From Treponema pectinovorum (GTDB taxonomy: Bacteria; Spirochaetota; Spirochaetia; Treponematales; Treponemataceae): DNA of 64,000 nucleotides. Positions 1-7,716 of this stretch are shown here, one piece after another. The position numbers and the translations under genes were made by a program. The notes beneath the pieces are model-generated. The model had not been told where the DNA came from and did no database searches. It saw only the letters and a program-made list of their open reading frames with translations. Each line of letters begins with the position of its first letter. Position 1 is the stretch's first letter. The stretch lies in NCBI RefSeq assembly GCF_900497595.1, contig NZ_UFQO01000002.1, forward strand, positions 372,001-436,000. The letters run 5' to 3'.

Positions 1-630
1 TTGGTAGACAGACTTAACTATGCGTATGATGTAGACGGCAGGTTGACTTCTACAACTGCTTACGATTCTGACGGCAAAGTGAGCTGGCGAATAGCAACTT
101 CCTATGACGAAAAAGGCAACAAAGTCGAAGAGTCAGAATACAATGCAAGCGATATGCTCATAAATAAGTCAATCTGGAAATTTACAGCAAAGCAGAGCGA
201 AGAAGCATATTACAATGCAGACGGAGTTTTGCTCGGAAAAACTATAATAAAATTTGATGACCAAGGCAGAGAAATCGAAAATTGTGCTTACAATGCCGAC
301 GGCACTCTAGAAGTAAAACGCAACTTTGCATATAACGACGCAGGCAAACTTTCAGAAACCGTATATACAAATTCATCTGGAATTATTGTACAGAAAGTTG
401 TCTATCGCTTTGACGAAAAATACGCCATTACAGAAGAGCAGTCTTATAACAACGAAAATAAATTGATTCGCCGGGTAATTTACAAATACGACGACAAGGG
501 TAATGTTACAAGAACAACAACCTATGCCGTTTCTGAAAAATTTGGTGGGACTGTAAACGAGCTTGTTGCAATAAATGAATTCGTCTATGTATATGCAAGT
601 GCTCCAAGTTCAACTGCCAATGCAAAATAA
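1..630 (+). CDS. C-terminal part of a YD/RHS-like repeat protein (5' truncated by window)
   Basis: The frame is open from base 1, so the true start lies upstream; the TTG at base 1 should not be taken as a start. The 209 visible residues form irregular repeats of roughly 20-30 residues with the pattern aromatic-Asp-x-x-Gly followed by Tyr-Asn-x-(Asp/Ser)-(Gly/Asn), for example YDEKGNKVEESEYNA and FDDQGREIENCAYNADG. This resembles the YD repeats of RHS-like surface or secreted proteins, which form beta-strand shells. There is no toxin domain at the C-terminus; it ends in a short Ser/Ala/Asn-rich tail. Function is unknown. The repeat nature is seen directly; extracellular location is inferred from the family. 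A terminator follows 60 bases downstream. Confidence 0.6.
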   Translation: MVDRLNYAYDVDGRLTSTTAYDSDGKVSWRIATSYDEKGNKVEESEYNASDMLINKSIWKFTAKQSEEAYYNADGVLLGKTIIKFDDQGREIENCAYNADGTLEVKRNFAYNDAGKLSETVYTNSSGIIVQKVVYRFDEKYAITEEQSYNNENKLIRRVIYKYDDKGNVTRTTTYAVSEKFGGTVNELVAINEFVYVYASAPSSTANAK

Positions 631-689
631 AATATAAAATTTTATAAGTGCGCACACATATATAAACGCGCGCATATCTATCGATGAAA

Positions 690-737
690 GCACCTTAAAT
701 TTTGGCAAAACCGCTACTTTTTAAGGTGCATTTTTTT
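690..737 (+). terminator. Rho-independent terminator of the repeat-protein gene
   Basis: An inverted repeat with GCACCTTAAA on the left and TTTAAGGTGC on the right is followed by a run of seven T. It lies between the stop of the repeat protein and the convergent 3' end of mnmA, so it ends rightward transcription and may also act weakly on the other strand. Confidence 0.75.
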
Positions 738-739
738 GA

Positions 740-1912
740 CTAAACAGTCTGTTTTATTATTCCGCCACCGCGTATAACTCCATCTACATATAAAACCGCA
801 GATTGTCCAGGCGCAACCGCTCTTTGACTTTCTTTAAATGTTATCTTCCAAGGAGTTCCGCAATATTCGTTTTTATCTTCATCATTTGGAATATATTTTT
901 CTATAATTGCTGGCGAGGGTTTGCTTGCAAGGCGGATTTTAACCATCGCTTCAAATTTTTTGTTTGGTTCAACATTTTCAGGCCAAACAAAATCATCGGC
1001 AATAAGAGCATCTGAATTTAAAGCGTCGTTGGGCGCAAGAACAACAATATTTTGTTTTGCGTCTATATGCTGGACGTATGCAGGATAATTCAATGCAACG
1101 CCAAGCCCCTTTCGCTGCCCTATAGTGTAGTGTTCAATTCCGCGGTGCTTGCCCAAAACGTGCCCATCTAAATCTATTATATCGCCAGGCACGCTCGGCT
1201 TGTCGTTAAAAATCATGTCAAAATATTCAGGGCCAATAAAATCCTGGCTCTCTTCTCTGTTTGCAGCTTCAAGGTTAAAAGATTTTGCAAGTTCAAAAAC
1301 TTCTTTTTTGGTCTTGTTAGCAAGTGGAAATCTCACTTTTTCAAGCACGCTCGACGGAATTCGATACAGAAAATATGTCTGGTCTTTTGTAACATCATTT
1401 GCATTTGCAATCATACATGGTCTTTTATGGCTGTCAAAAAGGGGTGTTTCTGGTCGCACGATTCTCGCATAATGACCTGTGCAAAAATAGTCAAATTGAA
1501 TGTCTAGCGAGCGAATTCCTTCTAAAAGCGCATCAAATTTTATAAATCTGTTGCATCTTATGCACGGGTTTGGCGTTCTTCCAGAGCGATATTCGCTTTT
1601 AAAATATTCAAGTACAAATTTACGGTAACTTTCTTTAACGTCAATTACGTGATATTCAATTTGATTTTCGTTACAGAATTTTTTGCAATCTGCAATATTT
1701 TTTTCTTCGTTGGGTCCATAGCAAGCTTCTCTTATCGATTTTTCGCTCTTAATTTCTGGAATTCTGCCGTCCCAAATGGACATTGTAACTCCTATAACAT
1801 TGCACCCTGCCTTTTGTAAAAGCAAAGCGGTCAAAGTGGAATCCACACCTCCAGACATTCCCACTACAACAGTGTCTCCAGACTTTGGTAAATCTTCATC
1901 AAAATACTTCAT
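740..1912 (-). CDS. mnmA: tRNA-specific 2-thiouridylase MnmA
   Basis: Uses ATP and sulfur relayed from a desulfurase to convert wobble U34 to 2-thiouridine in tRNAs for Lys, Glu and Gln. The 390-residue protein has the PP-loop GMSGGVDS (residues 18-25), the NPCIRC motif (C117 and C120), the tRNA-binding KDQTYFL segment (176-182) and the HYTIGQRKGLG beta-barrel segment. I start at the ATG at 1912, preceded by GGGGA; an in-frame extension to 2008 encodes an unlikely hydrophobic leader. Odd point: the second catalytic cysteine, normally in an xxICFIG motif, is absent. The aligned segment reads ESQDFIG (221-227). C120 gives a CxxC pair instead. The family assignment is firm, the exact sulfur-transfer route is not. 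Confidence 0.93.
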   Translation of the reverse strand: MKYFDEDLPKSGDTVVVGMSGGVDSTLTALLLQKAGCNVIGVTMSIWDGRIPEIKSEKSIREACYGPNEEKNIADCKKFCNENQIEYHVIDVKESYRKFVLEYFKSEYRSGRTPNPCIRCNRFIKFDALLEGIRSLDIQFDYFCTGHYARIVRPETPLFDSHKRPCMIANANDVTKDQTYFLYRIPSSVLEKVRFPLANKTKKEVFELAKSFNLEAANREESQDFIGPEYFDMIFNDKPSVPGDIIDLDGHVLGKHRGIEHYTIGQRKGLGVALNYPAYVQHIDAKQNIVVLAPNDALNSDALIADDFVWPENVEPNKKFEAMVKIRLASKPSPAIIEKYIPNDEDKNEYCGTPWKITFKESQRAVAPGQSAVLYVDGVIRGGGIIKQTV

Positions 1913-2119
1913 AGAAATTCCCCAATCAAACTTCTGGCAAGTATATAAACAAGCAAAAAACTTAACAATAAAAAAATCTATAATTTTTGTAGCATAAATA
2001 TTTATCAAAATACAAAAGTTAAAAGGTGCTACTGCCTCATGAAAATCCCGTGCTTGCTCAAACTCCTCGGCTTTGCCTGTGGTGTTACCGCAACGCCCGG
2101 GGCTATTTTCTATGGTCGC

Positions 2120-2148
2120 ACGACATTTATAGTTTATTGTGATATAAC
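2120..2148 (+). promoter_or_regulatory. Extended -10 promoter ending at the MATE start codon
   Basis: ACGACA (2120-2125), a 17-base spacer and TATAAC (2143-2148) preceded by TGA, giving a TGn extended -10. Transcription would start about seven bases on, at 2155, which is the A of the start codon. No Shine-Dalgarno is present, so a leaderless mRNA is predicted. Confidence 0.55.
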
Positions 2149-2154
2149 TAGTTT

Positions 2155-3543
2155 ATGCTAGAGATTTTAGAACGCAAAAATTTGCTTAAAGGTTTTTATA
2201 AGACGCTTTTTTCCCTTGCAATTCCCATAATTTTACAAAATCTTATGCAGACCTTTGTAAACATGCTCGATACAATTATGGTCGGAAGACTTGGTGCTGT
2301 AGAAATTGCTGCAGTCGGGCTTGGAAATCAAATTTATTTTATGCTCAGCATCATACTTTTTGGAGTAAGTTCTGGTTGTGGGGTTTTTGTAAGTCAATAT
2401 TGGGGGCAACAGAACATAAAAGGAATCAGGCGCACTGTAGGAATAATGCTTTTTGTTTGCACTTTTTTCTCTATTTTGTTTTTTATCGCTGGATTTTTTT
2501 TACCAGATAAACTTTTTTCTTTATACACAAAAGATTTAAAAGTTATTGCACAGGGAGTTTCGTATCTAAAAATTGTTGCTTTTAGCTATCCTTTTACTGC
2601 AATAAGTTTTGCTTTTCAAATGGCATTTAGAAACACAGAGCGCGTTTATCTTCCAATGGTTTGTACCTCAATAAGTTTAGTTTTAAATGGTATTTTTAAT
2701 TATATCTTTATATTTGGAACAAATTTTTTCTTATTTGGGCAGGAATTTTCAATTCAACCGATGGGAGTAAGTGGAGCGGCTCTTGCCACCATGATTTGCC
2801 GCATTATAGAATTTTTTATAGTCATAATTTATTCATATTCAAGGCATTATGAAGTTTGCGGAAAAATCGCAGAATTTTTTGATTTTGATTTTTCGTTTAT
2901 AAAAAAAGTTTTTAAAATTGCTTTTCCTGTTTTAGTAAGCGAAACAGTTTGGGGGCTTGGAATAACAACTCAAAATGCAATATTTGCAAGGGCTGGGACT
3001 TTTGCAATTGCGGCTTTTAATATTACAAACACTATAAACCAGTTGACTTGGGTATTTTTTATAGGAATGGGAAATGCCTCTGCTGTTATTTTAGGTAAAA
3101 AAATTGGGGCAGAAGATATAGAAGGCGCAAAAGCCTATGTTCAGCGTTCGTCATGGTTTATGCCGCTGATGGGTGCTATTATAGGCTTGCTTTTGATTCC
3201 ACTAAGTTTTTCGTTAAAATTTATATTTAAAGTTGACCCATATATAATCTTGCTCGCACAGTCCATGATTTATGTTTTGATGTGTGTTTATCCTTTGAGA
3301 GCCTTTAATATGCTTTTGATAGTTGGCGTATGCAGGGCTGGGGGCGATACAATTTTTAGCATGATTATAGATAACGGTTTTATGTGGTTTATTTCTATTC
3401 CACTCGCCTTTGTTGCAGCGTTTTGGTGGAATTTGCCACCGTTTGCAATAATGTTATTTTTAGAAACTGAACAAGTGTTTAAAGTTTTAGCAGGTGCTTG
3501 GCGTCTTAAAAGCGGAAAATGGCTACATAGGGTTACACATTAG
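2155..3543 (+). CDS. MATE family multidrug/toxin efflux transporter
   Basis: A 462-residue, very hydrophobic protein with the length and about twelve membrane segments expected for MATE exporters, which expel cationic compounds in exchange for Na+ or H+. The N-terminal half contains SLAIPIILQNLMQTFVNMLD followed by IMVGRLG, the usual first-helix signature, and a repeated version of the fold starts near residue 240 (KIAFPVLVSETVWGLG). The gene stands alone between mnmA (divergent) and the GGDEF/EAL gene 37 bases downstream. The start codon has no ribosome binding site but sits directly after a -10 box. Substrate cannot be told from sequence. Confidence 0.9.
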   Translation: MLEILERKNLLKGFYKTLFSLAIPIILQNLMQTFVNMLDTIMVGRLGAVEIAAVGLGNQIYFMLSIILFGVSSGCGVFVSQYWGQQNIKGIRRTVGIMLFVCTFFSILFFIAGFFLPDKLFSLYTKDLKVIAQGVSYLKIVAFSYPFTAISFAFQMAFRNTERVYLPMVCTSISLVLNGIFNYIFIFGTNFFLFGQEFSIQPMGVSGAALATMICRIIEFFIVIIYSYSRHYEVCGKIAEFFDFDFSFIKKVFKIAFPVLVSETVWGLGITTQNAIFARAGTFAIAAFNITNTINQLTWVFFIGMGNASAVILGKKIGAEDIEGAKAYVQRSSWFMPLMGAIIGLLLIPLSFSLKFIFKVDPYIILLAQSMIYVLMCVYPLRAFNMLLIVGVCRAGGDTIFSMIIDNGFMWFISIPLAFVAAFWWNLPPFAIMLFLETEQVFKVLAGAWRLKSGKWLHRVTH

Positions 3544-3580
3544 TCAAAGCTAAAGTTGTTTCCAAGGAGTTTATCTTATA

Positions 3581-5272
3581 ATGAAAGAAATACGTGGTTT
3601 TGCTTTAAAACACAAGTTGGAAAAGTTTTTTCTTGTTTTGCTTTTTTTTGTCTACGTCGCATTGATGTTTTTTCAGGCATCGCTACATTCTTTTGCAAAA
3701 TATTCAATTCTTCCGCCAGAAATGCAGTCGTTTTATATTCAAATGCAGGAAGTTGTTTTTTTTGGAGTTTTGATTGGACTTATCGAATTGCTCCTTTCAA
3801 CTCAATTTGTAATAATTGGAGGAAAAATTGGGTATTGGCTTGCCCTCATCGTAAATTTTTTTAACATAGTTTTTGTTTTGCACGCTTTTATAATAAAAAA
3901 AGAAATTCCCGCATTTTTAGGTGTGCCGTTTTCCATTGTTTCCATAATTCTCTGCACTGTGATTTTTAGTCAGTATTGTAAGATAAAAAGGAGCGTTTCA
4001 TACATTCAGCGATTTTCTTATATTGATGAATTGACTGGACTTCCAAACAGAAAAGAGCGGATTGCTACTATAACAGATTTTATGACCGGCTATTCAAAAA
4101 TTCCTGCTTTTTCGCTTTTGATGATGGATTTTGATAATTTTAAATTTTTAAATGAAACTTTGGGACATCAGATTGGCGATGTTCTGATTCAAAAAATTGT
4201 AAAGAATTTGCAAAAATTCATAAAATATCCTGCATCGATTGGAAGAATTGACGGCGATGAGTTTTTGATAATTTTGCCAGGTTCATTTGCAGAGGCGGAA
4301 ATAAAATCCTATGCAAACGAATTAAACAAAATTGTGAGCAAACCGTTTCATTACAAAGACAAAGATTATAGGATGACTGCGAGTTTTGGAATTGCAAGTT
4401 ATCCAAAAGACACAGAAAATCCTGCAACGCTTTTACAACAGGTGGACATCGCTCTTTTTAAAGCAAAATCTCATGGCAAAAACCAAATTGAATTTTTTGA
4501 GCCAAATATGCAGATTACTCTTGAGAATAAAGTTGATATAGAACAAAGGCTTTCTGCTGCAATAATAAACAACGAACTATATATGGAATTTCAACCGCAA
4601 TACAATATTCCTGAACAAAAATTGCGGGGGTTTGAAGCGTTAACAAGGTGGGCATCGCCTGCAATGGGGCATATTTTGCCACAAGATTTTATTCCTGTTG
4701 CAGAAGAAAATGGATTAATAGTAGAAATTGGCAAGTGGGTTATGAAAGAAGCCTGCGTTTGCTTTATGAAATTGATAAACGATTATGAAGAAAAACCAAT
4801 GCTTGCAATAAATATATCGGTTGCTCAATTTAGAGATCCAGATTTTATTTCGACTGTAAGAAAAATAATAAACGAGACTGGTATAAATCCGGCTTATTTG
4901 GAATTTGAAATAACAGAAAGCGTTTTGATTCGTTCGTTTGAAGTTGCAAAATTTGTAATTACGCAGTTAAAAGAGCTTGGAATAACGATTGCACTGGACG
5001 ATTTTGGTACTGGATATTCATCGTTGAGTTATCTGCGTTTGCTTCCTTTGGATGTTGTAAAAATCGATAAATCTTTTATCGACATAATTGGAATCGTTCC
5101 AAGCGAGAAAAATATAATTCAATGCATAATCGAAATGGCTCATAAACTTCAATTAAAAGTTATTGCAGAGGGAATTGAAAACCAAATTCAGTTGGATTAT
5201 CTTACAAAAAATAATTGCGATATTATTCAAGGAAATCTCCTTGGTCGCCCAGCCCCTATGGCAGCACTTTAG
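3581..5272 (+). CDS. Membrane-bound GGDEF-EAL cyclic-di-GMP signalling protein
   Basis: A 563-residue inner-membrane protein with four or five hydrophobic segments in residues 15-132, a GGDEF domain (about 145-305) and an EAL domain (about 325-555). The EAL domain keeps the catalytic features of c-di-GMP phosphodiesterases: EAL at 352-354, the ITES glutamate, DDFGTG (473-478) and VKIDKSF. The cyclase signature reads DGDEF (224-228) rather than GGDEF, so synthesis may be lost or weakened and the domain may serve as a GTP sensor. I infer net phosphodiesterase activity. A good ribosome binding site (AAGGAG) precedes the ATG. It heads a rightward run whose next genes follow closely (15 bases, then overlaps). 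Confidence 0.92.
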   Translation: MKEIRGFALKHKLEKFFLVLLFFVYVALMFFQASLHSFAKYSILPPEMQSFYIQMQEVVFFGVLIGLIELLLSTQFVIIGGKIGYWLALIVNFFNIVFVLHAFIIKKEIPAFLGVPFSIVSIILCTVIFSQYCKIKRSVSYIQRFSYIDELTGLPNRKERIATITDFMTGYSKIPAFSLLMMDFDNFKFLNETLGHQIGDVLIQKIVKNLQKFIKYPASIGRIDGDEFLIILPGSFAEAEIKSYANELNKIVSKPFHYKDKDYRMTASFGIASYPKDTENPATLLQQVDIALFKAKSHGKNQIEFFEPNMQITLENKVDIEQRLSAAIINNELYMEFQPQYNIPEQKLRGFEALTRWASPAMGHILPQDFIPVAEENGLIVEIGKWVMKEACVCFMKLINDYEEKPMLAINISVAQFRDPDFISTVRKIINETGINPAYLEFEITESVLIRSFEVAKFVITQLKELGITIALDDFGTGYSSLSYLRLLPLDVVKIDKSFIDIIGIVPSEKNIIQCIIEMAHKLQLKVIAEGIENQIQLDYLTKNNCDIIQGNLLGRPAPMAAL

Positions 5273-5287
5273 TCTTTAAGGCAGCTT

Positions 5288-6157
5288 ATGCGTATAGAAA
5301 TGATGAAGGAAGATGAAAAGCAAAAAATTCTTGAATATATGCTTCCTTACGAAAAATTTTCACTGACACTCTATGCCGAAATTCTTCACGATGCAAAATC
5401 GATTTTTGTTTTGCGCGGTCATTTTAACGAAATTCACGGAGTTTTTAGTTTTATACAAGGAATAACGATACATCACTGTCTGCCAAATATTTATGGCAAA
5501 AATATTATTGAAATTCAAAATGCGTTTTTACTTTTTTTTAATGAGCATACGCCAAAGTTTCTTTTTAGCATTGTAGGAGAAGAAACTGGAACAAAATTTT
5601 TAAAAGAATTCATCACTAAAAATTTTTTTAAAAGTGTAAAATCGCAAATCAACTATTTTTTAATGGAAGAAGGCAGATTTGATTCAAAAAAATCGCTTCA
5701 AAAAGCAAATCGTCAACTTGTTGTTGAAAAATGCGCTGAAAACGATTTTGATAAAATTTTTGAAATGCAAGTTGCGTTTGAAAAAGAAGAAGTCGTGATT
5801 GACGGTTTTAAATTTGACGAAGATGCTTGCCGTGAACGTTTTGAGCTTTTTTTGGATGCAGGTGCGGTTTACGCAGGAAAAATAAAAAATGTTCCACTTT
5901 GCAAATTGACTGTAAACGCAGTCGGAAAAAATTATGCGCTCTTGGCAGGAATTTACACTCTAGAAAAATACAGAAATCATGGGCTTGCAAAAACTCTGGT
6001 CGATTGCGTATGCCAAAAATTCCATACGCAACAAAAAAAGTGTATTTTATTTGCAAAAGTGAATAATTTGCCAGCTTTAAAAGTTTACGACGAATGCGGT
6101 TTTAGAAAAATCTGCAACTTTTGTATAATCTATTTTAATAAGGAATTTAAGCGATGA
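5288..6157 (+). CDS. GNAT family N-acetyltransferase
   Basis: A 289-residue protein with a C-terminal GNAT domain (about residues 150-285). The acetyl-CoA-binding segment reads IYTLEKYRNHGLAKTLVDCV, where RNHGLA corresponds to the Q/R-x-x-G-x-G/A loop, followed by the NLPALKVYDECGFRK strand-helix typical of the family. The N-terminal half resembles no family I can name and may be a degenerate GNAT fold or substrate-recognition domain. The substrate is unknown. The stop overlaps the next start as ATGA, indicating translational coupling with the Nudix gene. Confidence 0.82.
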   Translation: MRIEMMKEDEKQKILEYMLPYEKFSLTLYAEILHDAKSIFVLRGHFNEIHGVFSFIQGITIHHCLPNIYGKNIIEIQNAFLLFFNEHTPKFLFSIVGEETGTKFLKEFITKNFFKSVKSQINYFLMEEGRFDSKKSLQKANRQLVVEKCAENDFDKIFEMQVAFEKEEVVIDGFKFDEDACRERFELFLDAGAVYAGKIKNVPLCKLTVNAVGKNYALLAGIYTLEKYRNHGLAKTLVDCVCQKFHTQQKKCILFAKVNNLPALKVYDECGFRKICNFCIIYFNKEFKR

Positions 6158-6690
6158 ATGATTTTTTTGTTTGCCCAATTTGTGCTAAAAAAACTATCGC
6201 AAACATAAAAAACAGGCGATGGGAATGTTCAAACTGTGGGTTTGAACTTTACAACAATGTTGCAACTGCGGTTGGACTTTTAATTTTTAATAAAGACGGA
6301 AAACTCTTATTAGAAAAACGCGCGAAAGAGCCTCGAAAAAATTTTTATGCTTTTCCTGGGGGCTTTGTCGATTTTGACGAAAGTGCAGAACAGGCATGTG
6401 TTAGAGAATGTCAGGAAGAATTGGGAGTAACCCCTTTTGACCTAAAATATCTTTGCAGTTTTCCAAATGATTATGAATATAAAAAATTTGATTATAAAAC
6501 CTGCGATTTGTTTTTTACGGCACAACTTCCAGATGGAGTAAAATTCAACTTGCAGGAAACAGAAGTTGCAGGGCTGGAATGGTTTAGTGTAAAAGATGAA
6601 AAAAGCATAGACGAAATTCCGCTTGCATTTGAAAGTGCAAAAAGAACTTTAAAATTTTTTTTAGGGAGAACAAAAAATGGAGAATCTTAA
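6154..6690 (+). CDS. Nudix hydrolase with N-terminal zinc ribbon
   Basis: A 178-residue protein. The N-terminus carries a four-cysteine zinc ribbon (C7, C10, C25, C28), then a Nudix domain with a perfect Nudix box (G70, E76, R84, E85, E88, E89, G91), which binds the divalent metal and cleaves a nucleoside diphosphate linked to another moiety. Zinc-ribbon Nudix proteins include NADH pyrophosphatases (NudC) and ADP-ribose-type hydrolases, but this one is too short for NudC and I do not name a substrate. It is coupled to the upstream GNAT gene by an ATGA overlap and overlaps the next gene by 14 bases. Confidence 0.9.
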   Translation: MNDFFVCPICAKKTIANIKNRRWECSNCGFELYNNVATAVGLLIFNKDGKLLLEKRAKEPRKNFYAFPGGFVDFDESAEQACVRECQEELGVTPFDLKYLCSFPNDYEYKKFDYKTCDLFFTAQLPDGVKFNLQETEVAGLEWFSVKDEKSIDEIPLAFESAKRTLKFFLGRTKNGES

Positions 6691-7204
6691 AATTTTTATC
6701 ACTGTAGTGGCGTATTGCATTTTTGCTTTTTTGATTTTAAGAATTCCTTTTGAAATTAAAAGATTAAAAAAAGAATGTGGAAAAATCAAAATGGAATTGA
6801 AATCCGATTTTCCAATTCGCTCTTATGCGATTTTTGCTGTATGCGCAGCGTTAATCGGCATTATTCCGTTTAGAAATTTTGCTTTGTATATTTCGGTTGT
6901 TTTTATTTGTACAGCGCTTATTGCAACTGCTTTAGCGTCTAGGCAGGTGGCTAATTCTAAGATGAACGGAATTTTTGAAAATATGATAATAAGCGATACG
7001 ACAGCAATAAAATACGAGCAGATTCTTTGTTTGCCTACGCTTGCTTACGAAAAAGACGAAGACACTTCTCAAGTTGATTTTAGACTTTTAGAAATTTTAC
7101 CCAAAAAAGGTTCAAAGATAACGCTGGTCTTTCCTAATGAAGAAACTAGAAACAAGGCTTTGGACGCTATTCTAAAAGAATGCCCAAGTCTTGCACAATG
7201 TTAG
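6677..7204 (+). CDS. Small membrane protein of unknown function
   Basis: A 175-residue protein not recognised as any family. It has one N-terminal hydrophobic segment (about residues 5-24), a basic stretch rich in Lys (27-40), two further hydrophobic segments (about 48-65 and 69-87), and a soluble C-terminal half with mixed charge and a predicted beta-rich character. The start lies inside the Nudix gene with GGGAG upstream, so it is the last gene of the GGDEF/EAL-GNAT-Nudix run. tRNA-Cys follows about 100 bases later. Confidence 0.7.
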   Translation: MENLKIFITVVAYCIFAFLILRIPFEIKRLKKECGKIKMELKSDFPIRSYAIFAVCAALIGIIPFRNFALYISVVFICTALIATALASRQVANSKMNGIFENMIISDTTAIKYEQILCLPTLAYEKDEDTSQVDFRLLEILPKKGSKITLVFPNEETRNKALDAILKECPSLAQC

Positions 7205-7309
7205 GATTATTTTGCATTGAATACGAGGATTGTAAGTACTTTTCTATTTGTTCCAATCTGCTTGTTAGACTAGACATAAGGATTTTTTTTTTATATATTA
7301 GACGAACAC

Positions 7310-7381
7310 GGCGTCTTACCCAAGTGGTAAGGGAACGGTCTGCAAAACCGTGATTGAGCAGTTCGATTCTGCTAGACGCCT
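7310..7381 (+). tRNA. tRNA-Cys (anticodon GCA)
   Basis: A complete cloverleaf. The acceptor stem GGCGTCT pairs with AGACGCC; the D arm is CCC...GGG with AAGTGGTAA between; the anticodon stem ACGGT/ACCGT carries the loop CTGCAAA with anticodon GCA; the T arm is AGCAG-TTCGATT-CTGCT. The discriminator base is U (7381), the classic identity element for cysteinyl-tRNA synthetase. CCA is not encoded. A strong terminator follows. Confidence 0.97.
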
Positions 7382-7392
7382 GTATCAAAGGA

Positions 7393-7424
7393 CGATGCTT
7401 TTTAGCATCGTTTTTTGTTTTTTT
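7393..7424 (+). terminator. Rho-independent terminator after tRNA-Cys
   Basis: A perfect 7-bp stem (CGATGCT/AGCATCG, loop TTTT) is followed by TTTTTTGTTTTTTT. It lies 12 bases after the tRNA. Confidence 0.9.
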
Positions 7425-7464
7425 GGGTATGTCTTGGCAAAGCCGGTACCCGTAAATATATATG

Positions 7465-7515
7465 TGGCTATCTTTAGCGAGATTTTTATTTTGCAAAAAG
7501 ATAGCCATTTTTTAT
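7465..7515. terminator. Long A/T-flanked hairpin, probable second terminator
   Basis: TGGCTATCTTT pairs with AAAAGATAGCCA across a 20-base AT-rich loop and is followed by six T. It stands 40 bases after the tRNA terminator and serves no obvious gene, so it may mark the end of a small unannotated transcript. Confidence 0.55.
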
Positions 7516-7574
7516 TTCGATTCTAAAGTGCGTTTTTTGTTCTGCTGACGGAAAGTTGATTTTTGTAGAAAAGA

Positions 7575-7651
7575 CTTAGCCCAGATGGCAGCGGCGCAAC
7601 GCGTTGGCGGAACGCCAATGGAGCGATAGCGCAACCGCGAACAGCTGGTCG
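7575..7651 (-). repeat. Dispersed palindromic repeat, family A copy 1
   Basis: A 77-base GC-rich element that matches 21788-21864 in reverse orientation with five differences. Its centre is the palindrome TTGGCGTTCCGCCAA, flanked by conserved CGCGGTTGCGCT and GTTGCGCCGCTGCCATCT (read on the minus strand). It has no ribosome binding site or plausible reading frame and lies in the gap before trxB. Confidence 0.85.
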
Positions 7652-7704
7652 TGACAAATAATTGCGCTCCTTATTTTTTTGTAGTCTATCAAAAAAAAAA
7701 TTAC

Positions 7705-7710
7705 TATAAT
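7705..7710 (+). promoter_or_regulatory. -10 box placed for leaderless trxB mRNA
   Basis: A perfect TATAAT at 7705-7710 puts the expected transcription start on the A of the trxB ATG at 7717. No Shine-Dalgarno lies upstream. The -35 region is poor (TAGTCT at 17 bases). Confidence 0.5.
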
Positions 7711-7716
7711 AAATAT

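Noticed and set aside
2030-2115. GC-rich stretch between mnmA and the MATE gene
   Set aside because: It has some look of family A (CTCCTCGGC) but no clear palindrome or alignable flank, so I do not call it a repeat.
7167-7508. Minus-strand open frame of 113 codons
   Set aside because: It runs across the tRNA-Cys gene and two terminators, has no ribosome site and no recognisable motif.
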